A stretch of DNA of 12,081 bases, taken from Burkholderiales bacterium. GTDB taxonomy: Bacteria; Pseudomonadota; Gammaproteobacteria; Burkholderiales; Burkholderiaceae_F. Where the stretch lies: positions 1 through 12,081 of the forward strand of contig JAJTHJ010000089.1 in the NCBI GenBank assembly GCA_021298875.1, written 5' to 3'. This document shows, in pieces, positions 5,877-12,048 of the stretch (position 1 is the first letter of the stretch; each line of letters starts with the position of its first letter). The notes below the pieces were generated by a model. It was not told where the DNA came from, searched no databases, and worked only from the letters and a program-made list of their open reading frames with translations. The position numbers and the translations under genes are program-made.

Positions 5877-6512
5877 ATGGATGTCGCCCCGGACCTGATG
5901 CTTGCTGCTGCTGATCGGGCGCTGCGTACGGTCTTTGGCTCTCCGTCTGGGCAGCGGCCCTACCCGAGCACCGGCGATATGCCCGGCGCGGTCGATCTAT
6001 CCGACGAAGAGCGCCGGCATTCTGCGGCGTTGATGCGCGTGAATCATGTTGGCGAAGTCTGCGCGCAGGCGCTGTATGAGGCGCAAGCGATCGGCACGCC
6101 CGATCCGCGGCTGCGCGAGTTGTTTCTCTCGGCCGCGCGCGAGGAGATCGATCACCTGGCCTGGACGCAGCGCCGGATCGGCGAACTCGGCGGTCGCGCG
6201 AGCTTGCTCAACCCGCTGTGGTTTGCCGGTGCCTTCGCCATCGGCTTGGCTGCTGCGCGGATGGGCGATCGCGTTAGCCTGGGCTTCATGGCCGAGACGG
6301 AGCGGCAGGTCGAAGCGCACCTTGATGGGCACTTGCTGCGGCTGGCGCCGGGCGACCTCGCGTCGCGCGCGGTGATCGAGCGGATGAAGGAGGACGAAGT
6401 CCGTCACGCCGACACCGCAACCGACCGCGGCGGCGCCGATCTGCCGCTGCCGGCCCGGTTGGCGATGAAGCTGGCGGCGCGGGTGATGACCGCCACCGCG
6501 CACTACATCTAG
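5877..6512 (+). CDS. coq7: Coq7 family demethoxyubiquinone hydroxylase (di-iron monooxygenase)
   Basis: This 211-residue protein hydroxylates 2-polyprenyl-3-methyl-6-methoxy-1,4-benzoquinone, the penultimate step of ubiquinone synthesis, at the inner face of the cytoplasmic membrane. The carboxylate-bridged di-iron ligands are all visible: E60 in MRVNHVGEVCAQALY, E90 and H93 in REEIDHLAW, E142 in AETERQVEAHL, and E174 and H177 in KEDEVRHADTA. Length matches bacterial Coq7 (about 205-215). A hydrophobic stretch NPLWFAGAFAIGLAAARMG (112-130) is the expected membrane-associating helix. No strong Shine-Dalgarno precedes the ATG at 5877, but no better start exists. The gene is divergent from porin 2 and ends in a CTAG shared with the opposite-strand osmC-like gene, so no terminator separates them. 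Confidence 0.97.
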   Translation: MDVAPDLMLAAADRALRTVFGSPSGQRPYPSTGDMPGAVDLSDEERRHSAALMRVNHVGEVCAQALYEAQAIGTPDPRLRELFLSAAREEIDHLAWTQRRIGELGGRASLLNPLWFAGAFAIGLAAARMGDRVSLGFMAETERQVEAHLDGHLLRLAPGDLASRAVIERMKEDEVRHADTATDRGGADLPLPARLAMKLAARVMTATAHYI

Positions 6513-6931
6513 GTCTCGTCCACCATCTCGATTGAGGTCGTGATCGCCGCTGTCTTGGCCAGCATGGCCGAGGCCGAGCAGTACTTCTCGTGTGACAGCT
6601 TGACTGCGCGCTCGACCGCCTCGCGCTGCAGGTTGCGGCCGCGCACGACGAAGTGCATGGCGATGCGGGTGAACACCTTGGGGTCGTCGGCGGCGCGCTC
6701 GGCGTCGAGCTTGACTTCGCAGCCGCGCACGTCGTGCCGCCCACGCTTGAGGATCAGCACGACGTCGTAGGCGGTACAGCCGCCGGTGCCGGCGAGTACC
6801 ACCTCCATCGGCCGCGGGGCCAGATCGCGGCCGCCGCCGTCGGGCGAGCCGTCCATCGGCAACAGGTGACCGCTGCCGGTTTCGGCGAGAAAACTCATTC
6901 CGGCGCCAGTCCAGCGCACAGTGCATTCCAT
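6509..6931 (-). CDS. OsmC/Ohr family thiol-dependent protein
   Basis: This is a 140-residue cytoplasmic protein of the OsmC/Ohr superfamily, whose members reduce organic or fatty-acid hydroperoxides with a cysteine pair. Both cysteines are present: C52 in AGTGGCTAYDVVLIL and C118 in SHEKYCSASAML. The preceding GGRDLAPRPMEVVLAG matches the family's dimer-interface helix (usually 'G..P.E.LLAAL..C'). The form with KYCSAS and the short C-terminus resembles the YhfA-like OsmC branch more than classical Ohr, so the peroxide role is less certain. Start 6931 (MECTVRW) is supported by GAGGAG 7 nt upstream; the frame stays open further upstream into rplM antisense, which is not coding. It is convergent with coq7 (4-bp overlap) and divergent from rplM. 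Confidence 0.92.
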   Translation of the reverse strand: MECTVRWTGAGMSFLAETGSGHLLPMDGSPDGGGRDLAPRPMEVVLAGTGGCTAYDVVLILKRGRHDVRGCEVKLDAERAADDPKVFTRIAMHFVVRGRNLQREAVERAVKLSHEKYCSASAMLAKTAAITTSIEMVDET

Positions 6932-6947
6932 CGGCCAACTCCTCGGG

Positions 6948-6977
6948 TTGCAGGCGGGCCGGCACGGCGGGTAAAAT
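6948..6977 (+). promoter_or_regulatory. Probable sigma-70 promoter of rplM-rpsI
   Basis: TTGCAG (6948-6953) and TAAAAT (6972-6977) are separated by 18 nt. The first matches four and the second five of six consensus bases. Transcription would start near 6984, giving a leader of about 45 nt before rplM. The box lies in the divergent osmC-rplM spacer. Confidence 0.5.
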
Positions 6978-7020
6978 CTGCGGCTTCCCCAAATCGCGTG
7001 CGCGGCTTTTCGGGCCGCAG
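6978..7020 (+). promoter_or_regulatory. rplM leader with alternative hairpins
   Basis: CTGCGGC (6978-6984) is perfectly complementary to GCCGCAG (7014-7020), while an internal GCGGC (7002-7006) can pair instead with GCCGC (7014-7018) around a TTTTCGG loop. No Shine-Dalgarno is obvious before the rplM ATG (7029), so start access may be controlled by this structure. L13 operons are autoregulated in other bacteria. If transcription starts near 6984 the longer stem would not be in the RNA, so the smaller hairpin is the safer prediction. Confidence 0.35.
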
Positions 7021-7028
7021 TGTGTACC

Positions 7029-7457
7029 ATGAAGACTTTCTCTGCCAAGACCCACGAAGTCCAGCGCGACTGGCTGCTGGTGGATGCCAACGAGCAGGTG
7101 CTCGGCCGTCTCGCCGTCGAAATCGCGCGCCGCCTGCGCGGCAAGCACAAGCCCGAGTACACCCCGCACGTCGATACGGGTGACTTCATCGTCGTGGTCA
7201 ACGCCGCCAAGATTAAGGTGACCGGCAACAAGGCGCAGGACAAGATGTACTACCGCCACACCGGTTATCCGGGCGGCGTGCGGGAGACCACCTTCGCCAA
7301 GATGCAGGACCGCTTCCCCGGCCGCGCGCTGGAGATCGCGGTCAAGGGCATGCTGCCCAAGGGTCCGCTCGGCTACGCGATGATCAAGAAGCTCAAGGTC
7401 TACGCCGACGGCGAGCACCCGCACGGCGCCCAGCAGCCCAAGCCGCTGGCGATTTAA
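7029..7457 (+). CDS. rplM: 50S ribosomal protein L13
   Basis: A 142-residue protein, exactly the usual bacterial L13 length. It begins MKTFSAKTHEVQRDWLLVDA and contains the conserved LGRLAVEIARRLRGKHKPEY, NAAKIKVTGNKAQDKMYYRHTGYPGG and KGMLPKGPLG blocks. L13 is an early-assembling 23S rRNA-binding protein of the large subunit. The ATG at 7029 is chosen over an in-frame GTG at 7020 because the family starts MKTF. It has weak or no Shine-Dalgarno. It is the first gene of a two-gene operon with rpsI, 12 nt downstream. Confidence 0.98.
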   Translation: MKTFSAKTHEVQRDWLLVDANEQVLGRLAVEIARRLRGKHKPEYTPHVDTGDFIVVVNAAKIKVTGNKAQDKMYYRHTGYPGGVRETTFAKMQDRFPGRALEIAVKGMLPKGPLGYAMIKKLKVYADGEHPHGAQQPKPLAI

Positions 7458-7469
7458 GGACGCATTCCC

Positions 7470-7862
7470 ATGATCGGTACCTACAACTACGGCACCGGCC
7501 GGCGCAAGAGCTCGGTGGCGCGCGTGTTTATCAAGCGCGGCAGCGGCAAGATCGTCGTCAACGGCCGGCCCCTCGACCAGTATTTTCAGCGCGAAACCGG
7601 CCGCATGATCGTGCGCCAGCCGCTGGAGCTGACCCAGCACGGCTCGACCTTCGACGTGATGGTCAATGTCGATGGCGGCGGCGAGTCCGGCCAGGCCGGC
7701 GCGGTGCGCCACGGCATCAGCCGCGCGCTGATCGACTACGACGCGGCGTTGAAGCCGGTGCTGTCCAAGGCGGGTCTCGTCACGCGTGACGCGCGCGAGG
7801 TCGAGCGTAAGAAGGTCGGCCTGCGCAAGGCGCGCCGGCGCAAGCAGTTCTCCAAGCGCTAG
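7470..7862 (+). CDS. rpsI: 30S ribosomal protein S9
   Basis: A 130-residue S9 starting MIGTYNYGTGRRKSSVARVF, the family signature, and ending in the basic tail KKVGLRKARRRKQFSKR, which in ribosome structures reaches the P-site tRNA anticodon loop. GGGESGQAGAVRHGISRAL is also typical. AAGGA lies 9 nt before the start. It is co-transcribed with rplM. A strong hairpin starts 12 nt after the stop. Confidence 0.98.
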   Translation: MIGTYNYGTGRRKSSVARVFIKRGSGKIVVNGRPLDQYFQRETGRMIVRQPLELTQHGSTFDVMVNVDGGGESGQAGAVRHGISRALIDYDAALKPVLSKAGLVTRDAREVERKKVGLRKARRRKQFSKR

Positions 7863-7873
7863 TCGTCACGGCA

Positions 7874-7899
7874 TCGCGACGCCCGCATGGGCGTCGCGA
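7874..7899 (+). terminator. Strong hairpin after rpsI, atypical terminator without T-tract
   Basis: TCGCGACGCCC (7874-7884) and GGGCGTCGCGA (7889-7899) form a perfect 11-bp GC-rich stem around GCAT. It starts 11 nt after the S9 stop. The following bases are CCGTTCAACC with no T-run, so it may stop transcription poorly or protect the mRNA 3' end. Confidence 0.55.
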
Positions 7900-7902
7900 C
7901 CG

Positions 7903-7930
7903 TTCAACCGTTGGCCGCGCGGCCTATACT
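7903..7930 (+). promoter_or_regulatory. Candidate promoter for the DUF6776-bactofilin pair
   Basis: TTCAAC (7903-7908) and TATACT (7925-7930) are 16 nt apart. The -10 matches five of six bases, the -35 is weaker. It starts directly after the rpsI hairpin and would give an 80-nt leader to the ATG at 8018. Confidence 0.4.
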
Positions 7931-8017
7931 TCGTGGCTTTGGCGGTTGTCGCGTCGGCGCGGCAGGCGCCGTCTCTACAGGTGTCGCGATGGCCTCTGAC
8001 CCTGTTCGCCTCCGGCA

Positions 8018-8746
8018 ATGAAGTGGAATCTCTTCCGCCGCAAGCTGACGGTCAGCGCGCCGCGCATGATCGTGCGCGGGCGCCTGCCGGGACCGGTGCG
8101 CGCGCTGCTCGGTTTCGTGTTTCTGGCCGGCGCTGCCGCCGCGGGCGTTGCCACCTACGAGTACGGCCGCCAATTCGGCGGGCCGGATCGGCGCGAGTTG
8201 CAAGCCGAGGTTGAGCGCCTGTCCTCGCAAGTGCGCGAACTGACCGCCGACCGCGACCGCTTTGCGGCGCTGGCCACGGCCTACGAAGCGCAGTTGAAGG
8301 TCGAAACCGTGGCCTGCGAAACCCTTGGCCAGCAGGTGAGCAGCTTGGAGAGCGAAAGCACCCGCCTGCGCGAAGACCTCGCCTTCTTCGAAAGCTTGCT
8401 ACCGGCGCCAGCGGGCAAAAAGGGGCTGTTGATCCGCAGTTTCCGGTTGCAGCCGGAGGGCGCGCCGCACGAGATGCGCTACAAGCTGCTGGTGCAGCAA
8501 AGCGGCAAACCGGAACGCGACTTTGTTGGCACGGTGCAGATGCAAATCAACTTCGCCCAGGGCGGGCGCAGTTGGGTGTTGAACGTGCCCGACCCCAACT
8601 CACCCCAGTCCCTAGCGGTGGCTTTCCGCCATTATCAGCGGCTGGAGGGCACGTTCGCCCTGCCCGAGGGCGCGGTGGCGCGCTCGGTGGTGGTGAAAGT
8701 CCTCGCCAATGGCGAAACCCAAGCGCAGCAGACCTTTGCGCTATAG
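8018..8746 (+). CDS. Membrane-anchored coiled-coil protein, DUF6776-like
   Basis: A 242-residue protein with a short basic cytoplasmic N-terminus, one transmembrane helix (about 29-47, ALLGFVFLAGAAAAGVATY) and a heptad-rich coiled coil (about 58-127, with LQAEVERLSSQVRELTADRD at its start). The C-terminal domain is predicted to be beta-rich (LLIRSFRLQPEG, MRYKLLVQQSGKPERDFVGTVQMQI, GRSWVLNVPD). This architecture and position beside bactofilin match proteins I know as DUF6776 in Betaproteobacteria; their function is not established. The orientation rule (basic N-terminus in) puts the coiled coil and C-domain in the periplasm. Shine-Dalgarno is poor at the ATG. The stop TAG is embedded in the ribosome binding site AGGAG of the bactofilin, so the two are almost certainly co-expressed. 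Confidence 0.8.
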   Translation: MKWNLFRRKLTVSAPRMIVRGRLPGPVRALLGFVFLAGAAAAGVATYEYGRQFGGPDRRELQAEVERLSSQVRELTADRDRFAALATAYEAQLKVETVACETLGQQVSSLESESTRLREDLAFFESLLPAPAGKKGLLIRSFRLQPEGAPHEMRYKLLVQQSGKPERDFVGTVQMQINFAQGGRSWVLNVPDPNSPQSLAVAFRHYQRLEGTFALPEGAVARSVVVKVLANGETQAQQTFAL

Positions 8747-8755
8747 GAGCCACGC

Positions 8756-9196
8756 ATGTTCGGTAGCAAGCGCCCCCCCGCCGCCAAGGAGATCGCCAGC
8801 TTGGTCGGCGCCGGCACCTCGATCCGTGGCGACATCGTCTTCCACAGCGGCATGCGCATCGACGGCGAAGTGATCGGCAACGTCTTGTGCAGCGAGGGCG
8901 AAAAAGGTGGAATGCTGGTGATCAGCGAGCACGGGCGCGTCACCGGCGAAGTCCGCGCCGCGCATCTGGTGGTGGCGGGCAGCATCACCGGCCCGGTGTA
9001 TGCGAGCCAGATGGTCGAATTGCAGCCGAAGGCGCGGATCGTCGGCGACCTGCACTACAAGGCGCTGGAGATGCACCACGGCGCGGTGATCGACGGTACG
9101 CTGTTCCATGACGGCGGGCCGGGGCGACCTGCCACACCGCTGCAACTCGGCGTGGTGTCCGGCATGGCGGACAATTCCGGGACCGCGGCGGGGTGA
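8756..9196 (+). CDS. Bactofilin (polymer-forming cytoskeletal protein)
   Basis: A 146-residue bactofilin. The core (about residues 18-120) is a right-handed beta-helix of short repeats, visible as IRGDIVFHSGMRIDGEVIGNV, VISEHGRVTGEVRAAHLVVAGSITGPVYA, VELQPKARIVGDLHYKALEMHHGAVIDGTLF, with Gly at the turns. The flanks are Pro/Lys-rich N-terminally and Gly/Ser-rich C-terminally, as usual. Bactofilins assemble nucleotide-free filaments, often at the membrane, and scaffold cell-wall or polarity proteins. AGGAG is 6 nt before the ATG and the gap to the upstream coiled-coil gene is 9 nt. A functional partnership with that membrane protein is an inference from operon structure. Confidence 0.95.
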   Translation: MFGSKRPPAAKEIASLVGAGTSIRGDIVFHSGMRIDGEVIGNVLCSEGEKGGMLVISEHGRVTGEVRAAHLVVAGSITGPVYASQMVELQPKARIVGDLHYKALEMHHGAVIDGTLFHDGGPGRPATPLQLGVVSGMADNSGTAAG

Positions 9197-9214
9197 AATC
9201 CGCGCGGTCGTTCC

Positions 9215-9220
9215 TATAAT
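9215..9220 (+). promoter_or_regulatory. -10 box of erpA promoter (TATAAT)
   Basis: This is a perfect TATAAT in the 51-nt spacer between bactofilin and erpA. The upstream -35 region is poor (GTGAAA at 9193-9198 with 16-nt spacing overlaps the bactofilin stop), suggesting a weak or activator-assisted promoter. The leader would be about 20 nt and contains GGAGAAA as ribosome binding site. Confidence 0.55.
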
Positions 9221-9247
9221 GCTTTTACTGTTTTTTGGAGAAAGCCG

Positions 9248-9598
9248 ATGAACGCCCCCGTCGAAATGCCGATCCCGCTCGCCTTCTCCGACGCCGCTGC
9301 CGCCAAGGTGCGCCAGTTGATCGACGAGGAAGGCAATCCCGAGTTGAAGCTGCGTGTCTTCGTGCAGGGCGGCGGCTGCTCGGGCTTTCAGTACGGCTTC
9401 ACCTTCGATGAAGTCGTCAACGAAGACGACGCCACGATGGAGAAAAACGGCGTCACGCTGCTGATCGACTCGATGAGCTACCAGTACCTGGTCGGCGCCG
9501 AGATCGACTACAAGGAAGACCTCGAAGGCGCGCAGTTCGTGATCAAGAACCCGAACGCGACCACCACCTGCGGCTGCGGCTCGTCGTTCTCGGTCTGA
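9248..9598 (+). CDS. erpA: Iron-sulfur cluster insertion protein ErpA (A-type carrier)
   Basis: A 116-residue A-type carrier that receives Fe-S clusters from the Isc/Suf scaffold and passes them to targets, in other bacteria notably respiratory and isoprenoid enzymes. The three cluster-ligand cysteines are present: C44 in FVQGGGCSGFQYGF, and C108 and C110 in TTTCGCGSSFSV at the C-terminus. LTFDE-like FTFDEVVNEDD and IDSMSYQYLVGAEIDY are typical of ErpA rather than IscA. GGAG lies about 9 nt before the ATG. It has its own -10 box and a hairpin after the stop, so it may be transcribed alone or also by readthrough from bactofilin. Confidence 0.96.
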   Translation: MNAPVEMPIPLAFSDAAAAKVRQLIDEEGNPELKLRVFVQGGGCSGFQYGFTFDEVVNEDDATMEKNGVTLLIDSMSYQYLVGAEIDYKEDLEGAQFVIKNPNATTTCGCGSSFSV

Positions 9599-9621
9599 AC
9601 GCGACCTGCACTTTATGTGCG

Positions 9622-9649
9622 CGGGGCGCCACGGGCGCCCCGTTGCATT
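9622..9649. terminator. Hairpin terminator between convergent erpA and anmK
   Basis: CGGGGCGCC (9622-9630) pairs perfectly with GGCGCCCCG (9634-9642) around ACG, followed on the plus strand by TTGCATT. The T-tract is imperfect. It lies 23 nt after the erpA stop and immediately beyond the anmK stop on the other strand, so it can serve both. Confidence 0.65.
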
Positions 9650-10753
9650 TCAGCCCGCCGGATACCGCGCTCCCAAGACCCGCGCACCACGCGCACCGGT
9701 GACCGCAGGCAGGTTGCCCGCTTCGCCGCGCAGGTGCGCCCGCGCCAGCCAGGCGAAGGCCAGCGCTTCCACATGCTCGGGCGCCACGCCGAGCGCCGCG
9801 GAACCGACCACGGGGCGCGGCGCGCAGGCGTCGGCGAGCGGTGCCATCAACGTTGGGTTGTAGGCGCCGCCGCCGCACACCACGACATCCTGCGCTTGCG
9901 GAACGTGGGTGGCGATCGCCTGCCCGATCGTCGTCGAGGTCAACTGCGCGAGGGTGGCCTGCACGTCGCGCGCATCGACGAGCCGTCCGTGCAGCCGCCG
10001 CTGCAGCCAGTCGAGGTTGAAAAGATCGCGCCCGGTGCTCTTGGGCGGCGGCGCGGCAAAGTACGGTTCGGCGAGCAACTCGGCCAGCAAGGCGCCATCG
10101 ACGGTGCCGGCCGCAGCCCAGCGGCCGTCGCGATCGAACGGCTCGTTCAGACAGGCGCCGATCCACGCATCGAGCAGCACGTTGCCGGGGCCGCAGTCGA
10201 AACCGATTATCGGCGCCGCGTACCCACGCGCGGGCACGCCGGTCACATTGGCGATGCCGCCGATGTTGACCACCGCGCGCGGCGCATCGACGGCGAACAC
10301 CGCCGCGTGAAACGCCGGCACCAGCGGCGCGCCCTGGCCGCCGGCGGCAATGTCGCGGCTGCGAAAGTCCGCCACCACGTCGATGCCGGTCAGCTCCGCA
10401 ATCAGCGCGGGCGCGTTCAGTTGCAGCGTGTAGCCGGCGTCGGGCCGGTGGCGAACGGTCTGGCCGTGCACGCCGGCGGCGCGGACGGCGCCGGCCTCGA
10501 CGCCGGCGTGCAGCAACAGGTCTTCGATGGTCGCCGCGTACGCCCGCGCGAGGTGCTGCGCGGCCACCGCGGCGCGATGCAGTTCATCGCCGCTTTCCGC
10601 TTGCAGCCGCAGCAATTCCGCGCGCAACTCCGGCGCAAAGCCGCGGTGCACATGCGCCCGCAGCGTCGGGCGCGGCGCGGCAAAGTCCGCCAGCACCGCG
10701 TCGACGCCGTCGAGACTGGTGCCAGACATCAGGCCGATGAAGAGTTCCGCCAT
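9650..10753 (-). CDS. anmK: Anhydro-N-acetylmuramic acid kinase
   Basis: A 367-residue cytoplasmic kinase that opens the 1,6-anhydro ring of anhMurNAc and phosphorylates it to MurNAc-6-phosphate in cell-wall recycling. The ASKHA/FGGY-like fold motifs are visible: FIGLMSGTSLDGVDAVLADF at residues 5-24, VNIGGIANVTGVPARG, IGFDCGPGNVLLDAW with the catalytic-type Asp at 186 (the equivalent in E. coli is Asp182), and DVVVCGGGAYNPTLM. The start at 10753 (MAELFIGL) matches family N-termini; an in-frame TTG at 10777 with GGAG 5 nt upstream would add eight residues and cannot be excluded. It is divergent from tyrS with a 59-nt gap and convergent with erpA. MurQ, the next enzyme of the pathway, is not in this window. 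Confidence 0.96.
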   Translation of the reverse strand: MAELFIGLMSGTSLDGVDAVLADFAAPRPTLRAHVHRGFAPELRAELLRLQAESGDELHRAAVAAQHLARAYAATIEDLLLHAGVEAGAVRAAGVHGQTVRHRPDAGYTLQLNAPALIAELTGIDVVADFRSRDIAAGGQGAPLVPAFHAAVFAVDAPRAVVNIGGIANVTGVPARGYAAPIIGFDCGPGNVLLDAWIGACLNEPFDRDGRWAAAGTVDGALLAELLAEPYFAAPPPKSTGRDLFNLDWLQRRLHGRLVDARDVQATLAQLTSTTIGQAIATHVPQAQDVVVCGGGAYNPTLMAPLADACAPRPVVGSAALGVAPEHVEALAFAWLARAHLRGEAGNLPAVTGARGARVLGARYPAG

Positions 10754-10812
10754 CGCGTGCGCCTCGCAGAGCGTCAATTAGACTCCGCCGCCTGCTTTTG
10801 CGCCAATCGCCC

Positions 10813-12048
10813 ATGTCGGACGCCACCCATCCCATCACGCCGGAAGTCGAGCGGGATCTCGCGCTGATCAAGCGCGGCTGCGACGAATTGTTGGTCGAGT
10901 CCGACTTCGCCGCCAAGCTCGCGCGCGGCCGCGCCACCGGCGTGCCGCTGCGCTGCAAGCTGGGGCTGGATCCGACCGCGCCGGACATCCACCTCGGCCA
11001 CACCGTGGTGCTCAATAAGCTGCGCCAGTTGCAGGACCTCGGGCACACGGTGATCTTCCTGATCGGCGACTTCACCGGGATGATCGGCGATCCCTCGGGC
11101 CGCAACACCACGCGCCCTCCGCTGACGCACGAGCAGATCGAGGCCAACGCCAAGACCTACCTCGACCAGGCTTCGCTGGTGCTCGACGGCGCCAAAACCG
11201 AGATCCGCTACAACTCCGAGTGGTCGGAGCCGCTCGGCGCAGCCGGCATGATCAAGCTCGCCGCGAAGTACACGCTGGCGCGCCTCTTGGAGCGCGACGA
11301 CTTTGCCACGCGAATGCGCGAGAACGCGCCGATCGCGATGCATGAACTGCTTTATCCGCTGATGCAGGGCTACGACTCGGTGGCGCTGAAGTCCGACCTC
11401 GAACTCGGCGGCACCGACCAGAAGTTCAATCTGCTGGTCGGGCGCGAACTACAACGCCACTGGGGCCAGGAGCCACAGTGCGTGCTCACCATGCCGTTGC
11501 TCGAAGGGCTGGACGGCGTGGACAAGATGTCCAAGAGCAAGAACAACTACATCGGCATCACGGAGCGGCCCTTCGAGATGTTCGGCAAAGTGATGTCGAT
11601 CTCCGACGAGCTGATGTGGCGCTGGCTCGACCTGCTGTCGATGCGCAGCAACGAAGAGTTGGCGGCGCTGAAGCGCCAGGTCAAGGAAGGCCGTAACCCG
11701 CGCGACGTGAAGGTGCTGTTGGCCAAGGAGATCGTGGCGCGCTTCCACTCCGCGCGCGCGGCCGACGAGGCGGATTTCGAGTTCATGGCGCGCTTTCGTT
11801 CCGGCGCGATCCCGGACGAGATGCCGGAGTTCACGCTCGCTGCCGATGCGCAGGGCGGGCTGTCTGTGACCGCGCTGCTCAAGCAGGCGGGGCTGGCGCC
11901 CTCGACCAGCGAAGCGGTGCGCAACATCGAGCAAGGCGGCGTGAAGATCGACGGGCAGAAAGTCTCCGACCGCGCTCTGCGGCTCGCCCCCGGCACCTAC
12001 GTCGTGCAGGTCGGCAAGCGCAAGTGGGCGCGGGTGACGGTGGCGTGA
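10813..12048 (+). CDS. tyrS: Tyrosyl-tRNA synthetase
   Basis: A 411-residue class I aminoacyl-tRNA synthetase that charges tRNA-Tyr. The Rossmann-fold HIGH motif appears as HLGH (residues 60-63, in PTAPDIHLGHTVVLNKL) and the KMSKS loop is intact (238-242). LIGDFTGMIGDPSGR, MQGYDSVAL and DLELGGTDQKFNLLVGR form the Tyr/tRNA site. A C-terminal S4 RNA-binding domain (about 345-411, with VRNIEQGGVKIDGQKVSD) follows. The sequence resembles the shorter TyrZ-like form common in Betaproteobacteria rather than E. coli TyrS. The ATG at 10813 is preferred over an in-frame TTG at 10798; neither has a good Shine-Dalgarno. The stop overlaps the next gene's start in GTGA. Confidence 0.97.
   Translation: MSDATHPITPEVERDLALIKRGCDELLVESDFAAKLARGRATGVPLRCKLGLDPTAPDIHLGHTVVLNKLRQLQDLGHTVIFLIGDFTGMIGDPSGRNTTRPPLTHEQIEANAKTYLDQASLVLDGAKTEIRYNSEWSEPLGAAGMIKLAAKYTLARLLERDDFATRMRENAPIAMHELLYPLMQGYDSVALKSDLELGGTDQKFNLLVGRELQRHWGQEPQCVLTMPLLEGLDGVDKMSKSKNNYIGITERPFEMFGKVMSISDELMWRWLDLLSMRSNEELAALKRQVKEGRNPRDVKVLLAKEIVARFHSARAADEADFEFMARFRSGAIPDEMPEFTLAADAQGGLSVTALLKQAGLAPSTSEAVRNIEQGGVKIDGQKVSDRALRLAPGTYVVQVGKRKWARVTVA

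Noticed and set aside
5997..7712. Long open frame on the minus strand (571 codons) covering coq7, osmC and rplM-rpsI antisense
   Set aside because: It is the codon-aligned antisense of coq7, rplM and rpsI, which happen to share the same frame, and composition explains its openness. Its translation is Arg/His/Leu-rich with no recognisable domain.
9617..10867. 416-codon plus-strand open frame antisense to anmK
   Set aside because: The minus strand encodes a complete AnmK with all motifs; the plus translation has no family features and overlaps the tyrS start.
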